DNA of 64,000 nt. It comes from Sulfitobacter undariae (GTDB lineage Bacteria > Pseudomonadota > Alphaproteobacteria > Rhodobacterales > Rhodobacteraceae). The notes beneath the pieces were generated by a model. The model saw nothing but the letters and a program-made list of their open reading frames with translations. It had not been told where the DNA came from and made no database searches. Shown piece after piece: positions 24,379 to 32,800 of the stretch. Position 1 is the stretch's first letter. Each line of letters starts with the position of its first letter. The stretch is taken from assembly GCF_014196805.1 (NCBI RefSeq), contig NZ_JACIEI010000002.1, forward strand, positions 124,001 to 188,000. The letters are read 5' to 3'. Position numbers and translations under genes: made by a program.

Positions 24379-25162
24379 GGGTTTCGCCGCTGCCAAAGTT
24401 AACCTGACGCTACACGTTACTGGGCAACGCGACGACGGATATCACTTGCTGGATAGTATCGTGGTGTTTGCGGATATCGGTGACCGTATGTGGTTCGAAG
24501 CAGGGCCGCAGATGCACATCAGCGTTACTGGCCCCTTCGCTGATGGTGTCCCGACGGATCACGGAAATTTGGTATGGCAAGCGGCAGAACTGGCTGGGTG
24601 GACGGGCCGAATCACATTGGAGAAAAACCTGCCTCACGGTGCGGGCATCGGTGGCGGTTCATCTGATGCTGCTGCGGTTTTGCGTGCATTTGGAGGGGCA
24701 GGGCGGGCTGTTACTTTGGGGGCCGATGTCCCTGTCTGCCTGTCTTCCTTGCCACAAAGGATGCAAGGTATCGGTGACGTGGTAAACCCGATGCAGGCTT
24801 TGCCAGACATGGAAATTGTATTGGTCAACCCGTGTGTGGTGGTGCCTACTGGCCCTGTGTTTTCTGGCCTTACATCAAAGCACAACCCACCTATGGCTGA
24901 TAAATTACCCACCTTTGTAGATGCGCAGGCCTTTTGCGCGTGGCTTGGCGCTCAGCGTAACGATCTGGAGGCGCCAGCGCGTCTGATCGCGCCCGAAATC
25001 GGTGCGGCATTGGAGACGCTACAGGGCGCGTTGTTGGCGCGGATGTCAGGGGCAGGTGCGACGTGTTTCGGGCTTTTTGCCAATGGCGCAGCCCAAGCGG
25101 CGGCACAGATTGCACAGGCCCACCCGGACTGGTGGGTCCGTGCGGGCCGTGTGATCAGGTAA
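24359..25162 (+). CDS. ispE: 4-(cytidine 5'-diphospho)-2-C-methyl-D-erythritol kinase IspE
   Basis: ATP-dependent phosphorylation of CDP-methylerythritol in the MEP route to isoprenoids. 267 residues of the GHMP kinase family: AAKVNLTLHVTGQRDDGYHLLDS at the N-terminus, the phosphate-binding loop LPHGAGIGGGSSDAAAVL near residues 92-109, and RMSGAGATCFGLF near the end. It starts inside the TPR gene (ATG at 24359, alternative ATG at 24368). Its 3' end overlaps the convergent polyprenyl synthase gene by 8 bp, putting an isoprenoid-precursor gene beside an isoprenoid-chain gene. Confidence 0.95.
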   Translation: MLRMTSEGFAAAKVNLTLHVTGQRDDGYHLLDSIVVFADIGDRMWFEAGPQMHISVTGPFADGVPTDHGNLVWQAAELAGWTGRITLEKNLPHGAGIGGGSSDAAAVLRAFGGAGRAVTLGADVPVCLSSLPQRMQGIGDVVNPMQALPDMEIVLVNPCVVVPTGPVFSGLTSKHNPPMADKLPTFVDAQAFCAWLGAQRNDLEAPARLIAPEIGAALETLQGALLARMSGAGATCFGLFANGAAQAAAQIAQAHPDWWVRAGRVIR

Positions 25163-26153
25163 GCCTGCTGACAACGTAATCCGCGATATCAATCAACATA
25201 TCTTTGATCTCATGCGCGGGCAGTGGCGCTAAGGCTGACTTGGCTTTCTCTGCCCAAGCCAGCGCATCCGCTTGCGTGGCTTTCAGAGTGCCGTGTTTAT
25301 TCAACAAAGTCAGGGCGTGCTCAAGATCGCCCTCGGTCTGTTTGCCTTTTTCAATGGTACGGACCCAGAATGCCCGCTCTTCGTCATCGGCCAAGGCAAT
25401 TGCTTTGATGACAGGCAGCGTCAGTTTGCGTTCTCGAAAATCGTCACCGATGTTTTTGCCGGTTGCGCTGGTGTCGCCTTGATAATCCAGCAGATCATCC
25501 ACGATCTGGAAGGCGATTCCCAAGGCATCCCCGTAATCAAACAGGGCGCGCACATGGTCCTCTGGCGCATCAGCGATGACGCCGCCCACTTCGGTCGCAG
25601 CAGAGAAGAGCGCAGCAGTTTTCCCGCGCACGACCTGTAAATAGACTTGCTCGGTGGTGGCGAGGTTTTGCGCGGCAGTCAGTTGCAGCACTTCGCCTTC
25701 AGCGATGGTGGCGGCTGCATTTGATAGGATTCGCATCACAGGCATTGAGCCGGGCTCTGTCATCAATTGGAAGCTTCGCGCAAACAGGTAATCGCCGACC
25801 AAAACAGAGGATTGGTTGTCCCACAACAGATTTGCCGTTGGACGGCCCCTGCGCTGGCTGCTCTCATCCACAACATCATCGTGCAATAGCGTGGCGGTGT
25901 GAATGAATTCAACGGTTGTGGCAAGGTGGATGTGATAAGGGCCCGTATACCCGCACAGCTTTGCCGCAGCGAGCGTCAGCATCGGGCGCAGACGTTTGCC
26001 GCCTGCTTCAACCAGATGGGCCGTGACCTCGGGGATGCGCGGTGCATGCTCCGACGCCATGCGTTCGCGGATCAGGGCGCTTACGGCGGCCATTTCGTTC
26101 GATAGTGCTTGGGCCAGACGGTCATGCGGCTTTTGACTTGTAACAGTGCTCAT
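25155..26153 (-). CDS. ispB: Long-chain polyprenyl diphosphate synthase (ubiquinone side chain)
   Basis: Trans-prenyltransferase that builds the side-chain precursor of ubiquinone from farnesyl-PP and IPP. 332 residues from the ATG at 26153. The aspartate-rich motifs are intact: first LLHDDVVDESSQRRG near residue 88, second QIVDDLLDYQGD near residue 220; also GGKRLRPML and KTAALFSAATEVGG. Rhodobacteraceae use ubiquinone-10, so a decaprenyl synthase is expected, but chain length cannot be read from the sequence by eye. An in-frame start nine codons upstream lacks support. Confidence 0.92.
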   Translation of the reverse strand: MSTVTSQKPHDRLAQALSNEMAAVSALIRERMASEHAPRIPEVTAHLVEAGGKRLRPMLTLAAAKLCGYTGPYHIHLATTVEFIHTATLLHDDVVDESSQRRGRPTANLLWDNQSSVLVGDYLFARSFQLMTEPGSMPVMRILSNAAATIAEGEVLQLTAAQNLATTEQVYLQVVRGKTAALFSAATEVGGVIADAPEDHVRALFDYGDALGIAFQIVDDLLDYQGDTSATGKNIGDDFRERKLTLPVIKAIALADDEERAFWVRTIEKGKQTEGDLEHALTLLNKHGTLKATQADALAWAEKAKSALAPLPAHEIKDMLIDIADYVVSRLT

Positions 26154-26209
26154 TTTTTTCCCGCGTCCTACGCTCGACAAGGGTACATCCCTCAGACTAC
26201 ATCATTACT

Positions 26210-26425
26210 ATGAAAGAACTTTTGCGCAGCACCGATCCTACGATCATCGCCTTTGCTTCAGCCCTGTTGCAGGGCGAGGATATAGCCTGCTTCTCGATGG
26301 ACGTAAATATGAGCATCCTTGAAGGTGGGATAGGAATCTTCCCACGCCGCCTGATGGTGCGGGATGACGATTTTGACGCAGCGCTTCGCGTGATGCGCGA
26401 TAATGAGATTGATCTGGGAAGATGA
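26210..26425 (+). CDS. DUF2007 domain protein
   Basis: 71 residues, soluble. The pattern MKELLRSTDPTIIAFASALLQGEDIACFSMD followed by GIFPRRLMVRDDDFDAALRVM is typical of DUF2007, an ACT-like small domain sometimes called a putative signal-transducing protein; its role is unknown. It is divergent from the polyprenyl synthase gene and overlaps the next methyltransferase gene as ATGA, so the two are co-translated. Confidence 0.88.
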   Translation: MKELLRSTDPTIIAFASALLQGEDIACFSMDVNMSILEGGIGIFPRRLMVRDDDFDAALRVMRDNEIDLGR

Positions 26426-27162
26426 ATGGAAGCGACCTGACTTGCGACGCTTTTCTAGGCGGGCTGGTACAGTTGTGGCAACCGCGCCGTGGCTATCGTG
26501 CGGGGGTGGACCCTGTGCTGCTTGCAGCCACTATACCAGCGGTTTCAGGGCAACGTGTGCTTGAATTAGGCTGCGGTGTGGGGGCTGCTGTGCTGTGTTT
26601 GGGCGCTCGGGTAACGGGGCTGACACTGACAGGTGTCGAGCGTGAAGCGACTTATGCAGAGCTTGCAGCGCGCAACGGGGCGGGGGCGCTGGAGGTGGTC
26701 ACCGCTGATATTGCCGACCTTCCGCTGATGTTACGGCAGCGACAATTTGACCATGTGTTGGCGAACCCGCCCTATTGGCGGCGTGATGCCTCCATTGCGG
26801 CTAGTGACCCGACGCGAGAAGCAGCATTGGGGGAACAAACGCCGCTTGCGCTCTGGGTTGAGGTTGCGGCAAAGCGATTGGCGCCCAAAGGCTATCTGCA
26901 TTTCATCCACCGCGCAGAACGGTTGCCTGATTTATTGGCTGCTTTGCCAAACGACATGGGGAGTATCGAGGTGTTGCCGATTGCTGCGCGGGTCGGGCGT
27001 GCCGCAGAGCGGGTGATCTTACGGGCGCGCAAGTCAGGTCGTGCAGATTTTTGTCTACATGCACCGCTAATTCTGCACCGCGGCGACGCTCATGTGGATG
27101 GGGATCAGTACTGTCAAAAGGTGCGAGACGCCTTGCGCATAGGGGCTGCGCTGCCTTTTTGA
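26422..27162 (+). CDS. tRNA1(Val) adenine-N6-methyltransferase-like (TrmN6/YfiC family)
   Basis: 246 residues, Rossmann-fold SAM-dependent methyltransferase. SAM-binding motif VLELGCGVGAAVLCLGARV near residue 48 and the N6-adenine signature FDHVLANPPYWRR near residue 112 are present. The family modifies A37 of tRNA-Val in E. coli, which is the most likely role, although NPPY enzymes can also act on proteins or other RNAs. Translation is coupled to the DUF2007 gene by a 4-bp overlap. Confidence 0.85.
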   Translation: MNGSDLTCDAFLGGLVQLWQPRRGYRAGVDPVLLAATIPAVSGQRVLELGCGVGAAVLCLGARVTGLTLTGVEREATYAELAARNGAGALEVVTADIADLPLMLRQRQFDHVLANPPYWRRDASIAASDPTREAALGEQTPLALWVEVAAKRLAPKGYLHFIHRAERLPDLLAALPNDMGSIEVLPIAARVGRAAERVILRARKSGRADFCLHAPLILHRGDAHVDGDQYCQKVRDALRIGAALPF

Positions 27163-27271
27163 GCAGGGTTAAGCGGATGTTTACCACATATGCCTGTATG
27201 CTGCGGGGCGGCGTGACTTGGTGCAGACTTCGTGCTTCACTGAACATGCACTTTTAACAACTGGAGGAAGT

Positions 27272-27436
27272 ATGTCCCTAAGCACACATCTTGAGACGTT
27301 GAAGAAAAAACACAGTGATATGAGCGAGGCAATCGAGCAAGCACAGCGTGCACCAGGAATTGACGGCCTGAAAGTGGCCGATATGAAAAAACAGAAAATG
27401 CGACTGAAAGAAGAAATCGGTCGATTGTCTAACTGA
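27272..27436 (+). CDS. YdcH family protein (DUF465)
   Basis: 54 residues, highly charged, a single coiled-coil hairpin: LETLKKKHSDMSEAIEQAQ then LKVADMKKQKMRLKEEIGRL. This matches DUF465/YdcH, abundant small proteins of unknown role. The ATG at 27272 follows GGAGGA at 27263-27268 with ideal spacing; upstream extension of the frame has no such site. A run of stem-loops follows its stop codon. Confidence 0.87.
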   Translation: MSLSTHLETLKKKHSDMSEAIEQAQRAPGIDGLKVADMKKQKMRLKEEIGRLSN

Positions 27437-27459
27437 TCTAAAGTTGAAGAATACGCTGC

Positions 27460-27592
27460 GCATGCCTGATTTGTAGGTATGCCAATGGACGTCACCAGCG
27501 CAAAATAGGCGCTGGTGTCACTCAGGCGGAAACCGCCTATTTCACAGTACATTTTAAGGAAAGTAGATTGCGCGCCGATTATGCGCTCGGCG
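27460..27592. other. Run of four stem-loops downstream of the DUF465 gene
   Basis: Four hairpins occur in 133 bp. H1: GCATGCCT/AGGTATGC (27460-27467, 27475-27482, one G-U). H2: CACCAGCGC/GCGCTGGTG (27493-27501, 27509-27517, perfect 9 bp). H3: AGGCGG/CCGCCT (27524-27529, 27533-27538). H4: CGCCG/CGGCG (27573-27577, 27588-27592). No coding frame is apparent. It may be the structured 3' UTR of the DUF465 mRNA or a separate small RNA ending at the terminator near 27657. Confidence 0.45.
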
Positions 27593-27621
27593 GGGTCATT
27601 TTGCTGTCTGTTATTTCTAAT

Positions 27622-27657
27622 AAAAAGGGCCAATGGATGTTTCCACTGACCCTTTTT
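27622..27657 (-). terminator. Intrinsic terminator of the phaB transcript
   Basis: On the minus strand the RNA forms a 16-bp stem with two G-U pairs (segments 27657-27642 and 27637-27622) and a 4-nt loop, closing with GGCCC and a U-run. It lies 26 bp past the phaB stop. Read on the plus strand the stem has two A-C mismatches but also ends in six T residues, so weaker bidirectional action is possible. Confidence 0.75.
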
Positions 27658-27682
27658 TGTACATAGATTTTGCTTTTACAAA

Positions 27683-28405
27683 TCAGACAAAGAACTGCGC
27701 GCCATTTGCCGAGATTGTTGAGCCGTTGATAAAACCAGCATCATCCGCAACGAGGAAGGACACAGCACGTGCGATTTCTTCTGGCTCGCCCAATCTGCCT
27801 GTAGGAATCTGTGCTATGATGCTTTCGCGCACTTTTTCCGGTACGGCCATGACCATATCTGTGCCGATGTAGCCGGGGCAGATCGCGTTGGCTGTGATGT
27901 TGGCGCGTGCGCCTTCATGGGCCAAAGATTTCACAATCCCCAAATCACCAGCTTTGGTCGCGGCATAGTTAACCTGAGCGAACTGGCCTTTTTGGCCGTT
28001 GATGGATGATATCACCACAATGCGTCCGAACTTGCGTTCACGCATGCCGGGCCAGATCGGATGGATTGTGTTAAAAACGCCAGTGAGGTTGGTGTCGATG
28101 ACCTCTTTCCATTGATCGGGTGTCATTTTGTGGAAAGGCGCATCACGGGTAATTCCCGCATTGGCAACAATCACTTCAACGGGCCCCAAGTCAGCTTCTA
28201 CCTGCGCGATACCAGCTTTGGAGCTGTCATAATCCGCGACGTTCCATTTGTAGGTTTTAATACCTGTCTCGGCGGTAAATGCATTGGCTGCCTCTTCGTT
28301 ACCTGCATAGGTGGCAGCGACTGTGTAGCCTTTGGCTTTCAGTTCTTTTGAAATGGCTGCGCCGATTCCTCGGCTACCTCCGGTAACTAGTGCGACACGT
28401 GACAT
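27683..28405 (-). CDS. phaB: Acetoacetyl-CoA reductase PhaB
   Basis: NADPH-dependent reduction of acetoacetyl-CoA to (R)-3-hydroxybutyryl-CoA, the monomer for polyhydroxybutyrate. 240 residues, short-chain dehydrogenase fold: cofactor loop VTGGSRGIGAAIS near residue 7, NAGITRD, the catalytic Ser in VVISSINGQKGQFAQVNYAATKAG with Tyr and Lys of YxxxK, and CPGYIGTDMV. The long match through the substrate loop favours PhaB over FabG. It follows phaA by 74 bp on the same strand and ends at a good terminator. The polymerase phaC is not in the window. Confidence 0.93.
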   Translation of the reverse strand: MSRVALVTGGSRGIGAAISKELKAKGYTVAATYAGNEEAANAFTAETGIKTYKWNVADYDSSKAGIAQVEADLGPVEVIVANAGITRDAPFHKMTPDQWKEVIDTNLTGVFNTIHPIWPGMRERKFGRIVVISSINGQKGQFAQVNYAATKAGDLGIVKSLAHEGARANITANAICPGYIGTDMVMAVPEKVRESIIAQIPTGRLGEPEEIARAVSFLVADDAGFINGSTISANGAQFFV

Positions 28406-28479
28406 ATTAACCCTCCCGATTGTAATGTTCTTGCCAATTGCATATCAGGCACGCAACAATGTTACGTGCCTGACTAGTG

Positions 28480-29655
28480 TTATGGCCGTTCTAGGCACAT
28501 GGCAACACCCATACCGCCGCCAATGCATAAAGTTGCCAAACCTTTTTTCGCGCCGCGGCGTTTCATTTCAAATAACAGGGTGTTGAGGATGCGCGCACCG
28601 GAGGCGCCGATGGGGTGACCAATAGCGATGGCACCACCGTTTACGTTCACAATTGCAGGGTCCCAGCCCATATCTTTGTTCACAGCACAGGCCTGTGCAG
28701 CGAAAGCTTCGTTGGCTTCGACCAGATCAAGATCTTGCGGTTTCCAGCCTGCTTTTTCCAGCGCTTTGCGCGATGCATAGATCGGACCTGCGCCCATGAT
28801 GCTGGGGTCAAGGCCAACCGTTGCGTAGGATGCGATTCGCGCCAGCGGCTCAATTCCGCGCTTTTCAGCGTTTTCAGCGCTCATCAACAGGGCACCTGCG
28901 GCACCATCATTGAGGCCAGAAGCATTTGCCGCTGTGACGGACCCGTCTTTGGCAAAGGCAGGGCGCAGCTTGGCCATAGCGTCCATGGTTGCGCCGTGGC
29001 GGATGTATTCGTCTGCATCGACGATCGTGTCTCCCTTGCGGCCCGGTACGGTGTAGGCGAAAATCTCGTCAACAAAGCGCCCAGCCTTTTGAGCTGCTTC
29101 GGCCTTGTTTTGCGAAGCGACAGCAAATTCATCTTGCTGGTCGCGGCTGATTTCCCATTTGGCTGCTACGTTTTCCGCAGTTTGGCCCATGTGGTAGCCG
29201 TTGAATGCATCCCAGAGGCCATCTTTGATCATCGTGTCGATCAGTTTCATGTCGCCCATTTTTTGACCCGCGCGCATGGCTTGCGCGTGGGGGGACATGG
29301 TCATGTTTTCTTGGCCACCGGCGGCCACAATATCGGCATCGCCCAGCTGGATATGCTGTGCGGCCAATGCGACGGCGCGCAAACCTGAACCGCACACCTG
29401 ATTGATGGACCATGCGGCAGATTCGATTGGTAATCCTGCGTTTACATGGGCCTGACGGGCAGGGTTCTGGCCCTGAGCGGCTGTGAGCACTTGGCCGAGG
29501 ATAGTTTCGGATACTTCTGAGGCATCGACGCCAGCGCGCACAACGATCTCCTTGAGCATGGCTGCGCCCAAATCATGGGCTGGCGTGTTGGCGAACGAGC
29601 CGCCAAAGCTGCCTACGGCAGTTCGAGCAGCTGAGGCGATAACAACATTGGTCAT
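28480..29655 (-). CDS. phaA: Acetyl-CoA C-acetyltransferase PhaA
   Basis: Biosynthetic thiolase condensing two acetyl-CoA to acetoacetyl-CoA. 391 residues, normal length. The acyl-accepting Cys is in [14 protein letters not shown] near residue 88; the C-terminal [18 protein letters not shown] and [10 protein letters not shown] carry the His and second Cys of the active site. With phaB just downstream it supplies precursor for polyhydroxybutyrate. Confidence 0.95.
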   Translation of the reverse strand: MTNVVIASAARTAVGSFGGSFANTPAHDLGAAMLKEIVVRAGVDASEVSETILGQVLTAAQGQNPARQAHVNAGLPIESAAWSINQVCGSGLRAVALAAQHIQLGDADIVAAGGQENMTMSPHAQAMRAGQKMGDMKLIDTMIKDGLWDAFNGYHMGQTAENVAAKWEISRDQQDEFAVASQNKAEAAQKAGRFVDEIFAYTVPGRKGDTIVDADEYIRHGATMDAMAKLRPAFAKDGSVTAANASGLNDGAAGALLMSAENAEKRGIEPLARIASYATVGLDPSIMGAGPIYASRKALEKAGWKPQDLDLVEANEAFAAQACAVNKDMGWDPAIVNVNGGAIAIGHPIGASGARILNTLLFEMKRRGAKKGLATLCIGGGMGVAMCLERP

Positions 29656-29798
29656 GGAATGGTGGTCCTCTCAATATGACGCGCGGCAGAGGACAGAGTG
29701 AAGCGGTTTCCTGATGGGTCTCGCTAATGCCCCCTACCTTGTCACTTTGGATACCGCATGGGGCAAAGTACAGCAAGAAGCATGGGGAGAACCGAATC

Positions 29799-30638
29799 TT
29801 ATGCTTTGCGTTGGTTCGCGGTGCGTAGCCAGTCCGGTTGCGTTGTGGGGGCAGAAAAATAGTACCCTTGAAGGCAATCAATGCCGATCTGATTTACCAG
29901 TTCGGCATCCTGCGCCGTTTCCACAGATTCTGCGACTGTTAGTAATTCGAACTGGTGGGCAATGGCCATCAATGCGCGTGTCACTGCCAGATTATCGGGG
30001 TTCTGTGCAATCCCACGAATGAACTGGCCGTCGATTTTGACGACATCAAAATCGAAATCCTTGAAATATTTGATTGTAAAAGCGCTGGACCCGAAGTGAT
30101 CCATGGCAAAGCAAATACCGTTGGGCTGCAAGCGATGCATGAAATCGATAACCAGTTCCGGCATCATCATTGTAGATGTCTCGGTTATTTCAAGTATCAG
30201 CCGTTCCCCCAGTTCAGGGGCGTCATGCATGAACCTGTTGAGGCAATTGATCCAAGGTGAATAGCCGATTGAACGTGCGGACATATTTATCGACAAGCGC
30301 AGAGCGGGATTGTTCTTGAGCGTGTTCAGCCCATGCCGCAAGGCGAGTACGTCAATTTCGCGTCCCGTTTCCGTATCTTCGATCTTGCCCATAAATTCGA
30401 CAGCAGGAATTACTCTGCCTGTGGGGTCGAGAACGCGTATCAAACCTTCATAAAAGCCGATTTTACCGGAGGTGCCGCTGCGCACCACGGGCTGAAATGC
30501 CAGCAACGTCTGGCCATGCGCAATCGCCTCTTGGACCATGCCCAGCGTGCTTTGAGTTTGTTTTTCGACAGCAAAATCCAGCGGACTTTGGATGTCTCGC
30601 GTGATGTTGGCCATTTTGCGATTGATGTTGCCTGTCAC
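29799..30638 (-). CDS. EAL-domain protein with altered metal site
   Basis: 279 residues, essentially a single EAL domain without attached sensor domain. Positions expected of cyclic-di-GMP phosphodiesterases are partly kept: Glu64 in YEGLIRV, Asn118 in INMS, Glu150 in EITE, Asp180, Lys201 in KIDGQFI, Glu237 in AESVET and Gln257 in QGYYF. The second Asp of the DDFGTG loop is His181 (MDHFGSS), and EAL itself reads EGL. Loss of that metal ligand suggests weak or no hydrolysis, perhaps c-di-GMP binding or a protein-interaction role. The GTG start at 30638 is supported by AGAGGG 8 nt upstream. Confidence 0.88.
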   Translation of the reverse strand: MTGNINRKMANITRDIQSPLDFAVEKQTQSTLGMVQEAIAHGQTLLAFQPVVRSGTSGKIGFYEGLIRVLDPTGRVIPAVEFMGKIEDTETGREIDVLALRHGLNTLKNNPALRLSINMSARSIGYSPWINCLNRFMHDAPELGERLILEITETSTMMMPELVIDFMHRLQPNGICFAMDHFGSSAFTIKYFKDFDFDVVKIDGQFIRGIAQNPDNLAVTRALMAIAHQFELLTVAESVETAQDAELVNQIGIDCLQGYYFSAPTTQPDWLRTANQRKA

Positions 30639-30760
30639 GGTCTGGTCCCTCTTTGCTCTGCGCCTGCTGGATATGGCTCTGGTGGACTTTGGCGTGCAGC
30701 TGCTAATAAGGTGTTAATCGGCAAATTTGGCGCCAAATGTAGATAACCATAGGGGCGGCA

Positions 30761-31342
30761 ATGACACAGGATACAACGCGGTGCGCTTGGGCAGGGCCCG
30801 AGCAGATATATGTTGAATATCACGATACTGAATGGGGTGTGCCCGAGTATGACAGCCGCGCTTTGTGGGAGAAACTGATCCTTGATGGGTTCCAAGCGGG
30901 GCTGAGTTGGATCACGATCCTTAAAAAGCGGGACGCTTTTCGGGAGGCATTTGCGGGCTTTGACCCGAATATCATTGCGGAGTGGGGTGAGGATGATGTG
31001 ACGCGGTTGCTGGGCAATGCGGGTATCATCCGACACCGCGGCAAGATTCAAGCGGCGATCACAAATGCGCAGGCTTGGCAGCGGATCGAGGCAGAGCAAG
31101 GCTTTGACACATTTATGTGGGATTACGTGGGGGGCAAGCCCTTGCAAAACCGCTTTGTGTCGCAAGCGGATGTTCCGCCTAAAACCGAACTGTCCGAAAA
31201 GGTTGCAAAGGACCTGAAGAAGGCAGGTTTCAAATTTTGCGGGCCTACAATCGTTTATGCGTGGATGGAGGCATGTGGATTGGTGAATGACCATCTGGTG
31301 GGCTGCCATAGACATAGTGTCTGTGCTGCATTGGGACGCTAA
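30761..31342 (+). CDS. tag: DNA-3-methyladenine glycosylase I
   Basis: Excises 3-methyladenine from alkylated DNA. 193 residues, normal length. Family motifs: TRCAWAG at the N-terminus (Zn-binding Cys), YHDTEWGVPEYDSRALWEKLILDGFQAGLSW containing the base-recognition Glu and Trp, RHRGKIQAAITNA, and the C-terminal VNDHLVGCHRH with the remaining Zn ligands. It is divergent from the EAL gene across 122 bp. Confidence 0.96.
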   Translation: MTQDTTRCAWAGPEQIYVEYHDTEWGVPEYDSRALWEKLILDGFQAGLSWITILKKRDAFREAFAGFDPNIIAEWGEDDVTRLLGNAGIIRHRGKIQAAITNAQAWQRIEAEQGFDTFMWDYVGGKPLQNRFVSQADVPPKTELSEKVAKDLKKAGFKFCGPTIVYAWMEACGLVNDHLVGCHRHSVCAALGR

Positions 31343-31433
31343 GTAGTTCAAAATGTTATCGACCAGAGGTTGAAGGCAGGTTAGGTGACTGTCGAGTATA
31401 TAAGATGTCATGCTTTGATGCTGAATTAGGTGG

Positions 31434-31823
31434 ATGGAAATCTTGAAGAAAATCGCTTTGGCCTTGGTGGCCATTATTGCTTTGCTGCATTTCTACATCG
31501 CTTGGTTCGAAATATTTGCGTGGACGACACGTGGGCCAACGATCTTTGACAGCTTCCCAGCCGATCTGTTTGACCAAACGGTTCAAATGGCGGCAAACCA
31601 AGGCATCTATAATGCCTTCCTTGCAGTGGGCCTGTCGTGGGCTTTGTTCATTAAAGATCCTAAATGGCAGAAAAATATTGCCGTTTGTTTTCTGCTGTTT
31701 GTTGCTGTTGCCGGCATCATGGCTAGCATCACAGTCGCGGTTAAATCTGGTTTGCCTCAGTTGATACCAGCAGTGCTTGCATTGGGGTTCTTGTCGTTTG
31801 GGGGCAGGGAAAAAGCCGATTAA
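31434..31823 (+). CDS. DUF1304 domain membrane protein
   Basis: 129 residues with four predicted transmembrane helices: ALALVAIIALLHFYIAWFEIFAW, IYNAFLAVGLSWALFI, IAVCFLLFVAVAGIMASITVAV and LIPAVLALGFLSF. The WFEIFAW and NQGIYNAFLA segments are typical of DUF1304, a small membrane family without assigned function. The ATG follows AGGTGG at 31428-31433, which sits unusually close to the start. Confidence 0.87.
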   Translation: MEILKKIALALVAIIALLHFYIAWFEIFAWTTRGPTIFDSFPADLFDQTVQMAANQGIYNAFLAVGLSWALFIKDPKWQKNIAVCFLLFVAVAGIMASITVAVKSGLPQLIPAVLALGFLSFGGREKAD

Positions 31824-32007
31824 GGCCGTTATTCTTCTAAATTGCTAACCATGTCGTTGACTCTGTGCTGTAGATCATAGTAAGCGGCGCTTCTATTGGT
31901 GTTGGTGGACCCTGCAAAGGGAACCCTGTCAGAGCGCAAGCTCAGAGGACAACGCCCTTTACCGCCCCATTCGCAATTTTGCGGGGGCCATTTGAAGGAG
32001 AACAGTT
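31824..32007 (+). promoter_or_regulatory. rpsD upstream region with GC-rich leader hairpin
   Basis: 184 bp without a gene. A TTGACT near 31856 could be a -35 element, but no convincing -10 follows. Close to the start, GCCCC (31964-31968) can pair with GGGGC (31984-31988) around an inner CGCA/TGCG stem, just before the ribosome site GAAGGAG at 31994-32000. S4 is a translational autoregulator in enterics; whether this leader serves that purpose here is open. Confidence 0.35.
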
Positions 32008-32628
32008 GTGACTAAACGTACAGCTGCCAAGCATAAAATTGACCGTCGCATGGGCGAAAACATCTGGGGCCGCGCAAAATCCCCAGTTAACCGTCGTGAA
32101 TATGGCCCCGGCCAGCACGGTCAGCGCCGTAAAGGCAAGATTTCCGATTTCGGTATCCAGTTGCGTGCCAAGCAGAAGCTGAAAGGCTACTACGGCGACC
32201 TGACCGAGAAGCAGTTCCGTCGCATTTACGGCGAAGCCGAGCGTGTTAAAGGCGATACAGGTGAAAACTTGATCGGTCTGCTGGAACGCCGTCTGGACGC
32301 GGTTGTGTACCGCGCCAAGTTCGTTGCGACAGTTTTTGCTGCACGTCAATTCGTAAACCACCGCCACGTACGCGTGAACGGCAAGTTGGTTAACATTCCT
32401 TCCTACCGTGTAAAAGAAGGTGACGTGATCGAAGTACGTGACCGTTCCAAGCAAATGGTTGCGCTGGTTGAAGCCACACAATTGGCTGAACGCGATGTGC
32501 CTGACTACCTCGAAGTTGATCACTCCAAAATGACAGCGACATTCGTACGCACCCCTGCTTTGGGCGACGTGCCGTACCCTGTTGTTATGGAACCAAACCT
32601 CGTCGTGGAATTCTACGCGAAGAACTAA
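32008..32628 (+). CDS. rpsD: 30S ribosomal protein S4
   Basis: Primary 16S rRNA-binding protein that nucleates assembly of the 30S body. 206 residues with a GTG start placed 7 nt after GAAGGAG. N-terminal [18 protein letters not shown] and [25 protein letters not shown], then the S4 RNA-binding domain at about 95-155 ([34 protein letters not shown]). It is a stand-alone gene with its own terminator rather than part of the alpha ribosomal operon, as is usual in alphaproteobacteria. Confidence 0.97.
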   Translation: MTKRTAAKHKIDRRMGENIWGRAKSPVNRREYGPGQHGQRRKGKISDFGIQLRAKQKLKGYYGDLTEKQFRRIYGEAERVKGDTGENLIGLLERRLDAVVYRAKFVATVFAARQFVNHRHVRVNGKLVNIPSYRVKEGDVIEVRDRSKQMVALVEATQLAERDVPDYLEVDHSKMTATFVRTPALGDVPYPVVMEPNLVVEFYAKN

Positions 32629-32655
32629 TCTTCGCCACCACATCGAACGCTTTCA

Positions 32656-32690
32656 AAAACGCCTCGTCGGTTACTCCGGCGGGGCGTTTT
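32656..32690 (+). terminator. Intrinsic terminator of rpsD
   Basis: AAAACGCCTCGTCGG (32656-32670) pairs with CCGGCGGGGCGTTTT (32676-32690) with two G-U pairs and a 5-nt loop, and ends in a T-run. It begins 28 bp after the rpsD stop. Confidence 0.85.
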
Positions 32691-32800
32691 CTATTGCGGG
32701 TTTGCGCCAGTGTTGAATTGATGTGTGCGGTATGAAAATCGCGGGTGGCTGTGGCCTGCCTGAGCAGTTAAAAGGCGCTAAGCAACCAAAGAGTTCTGAT

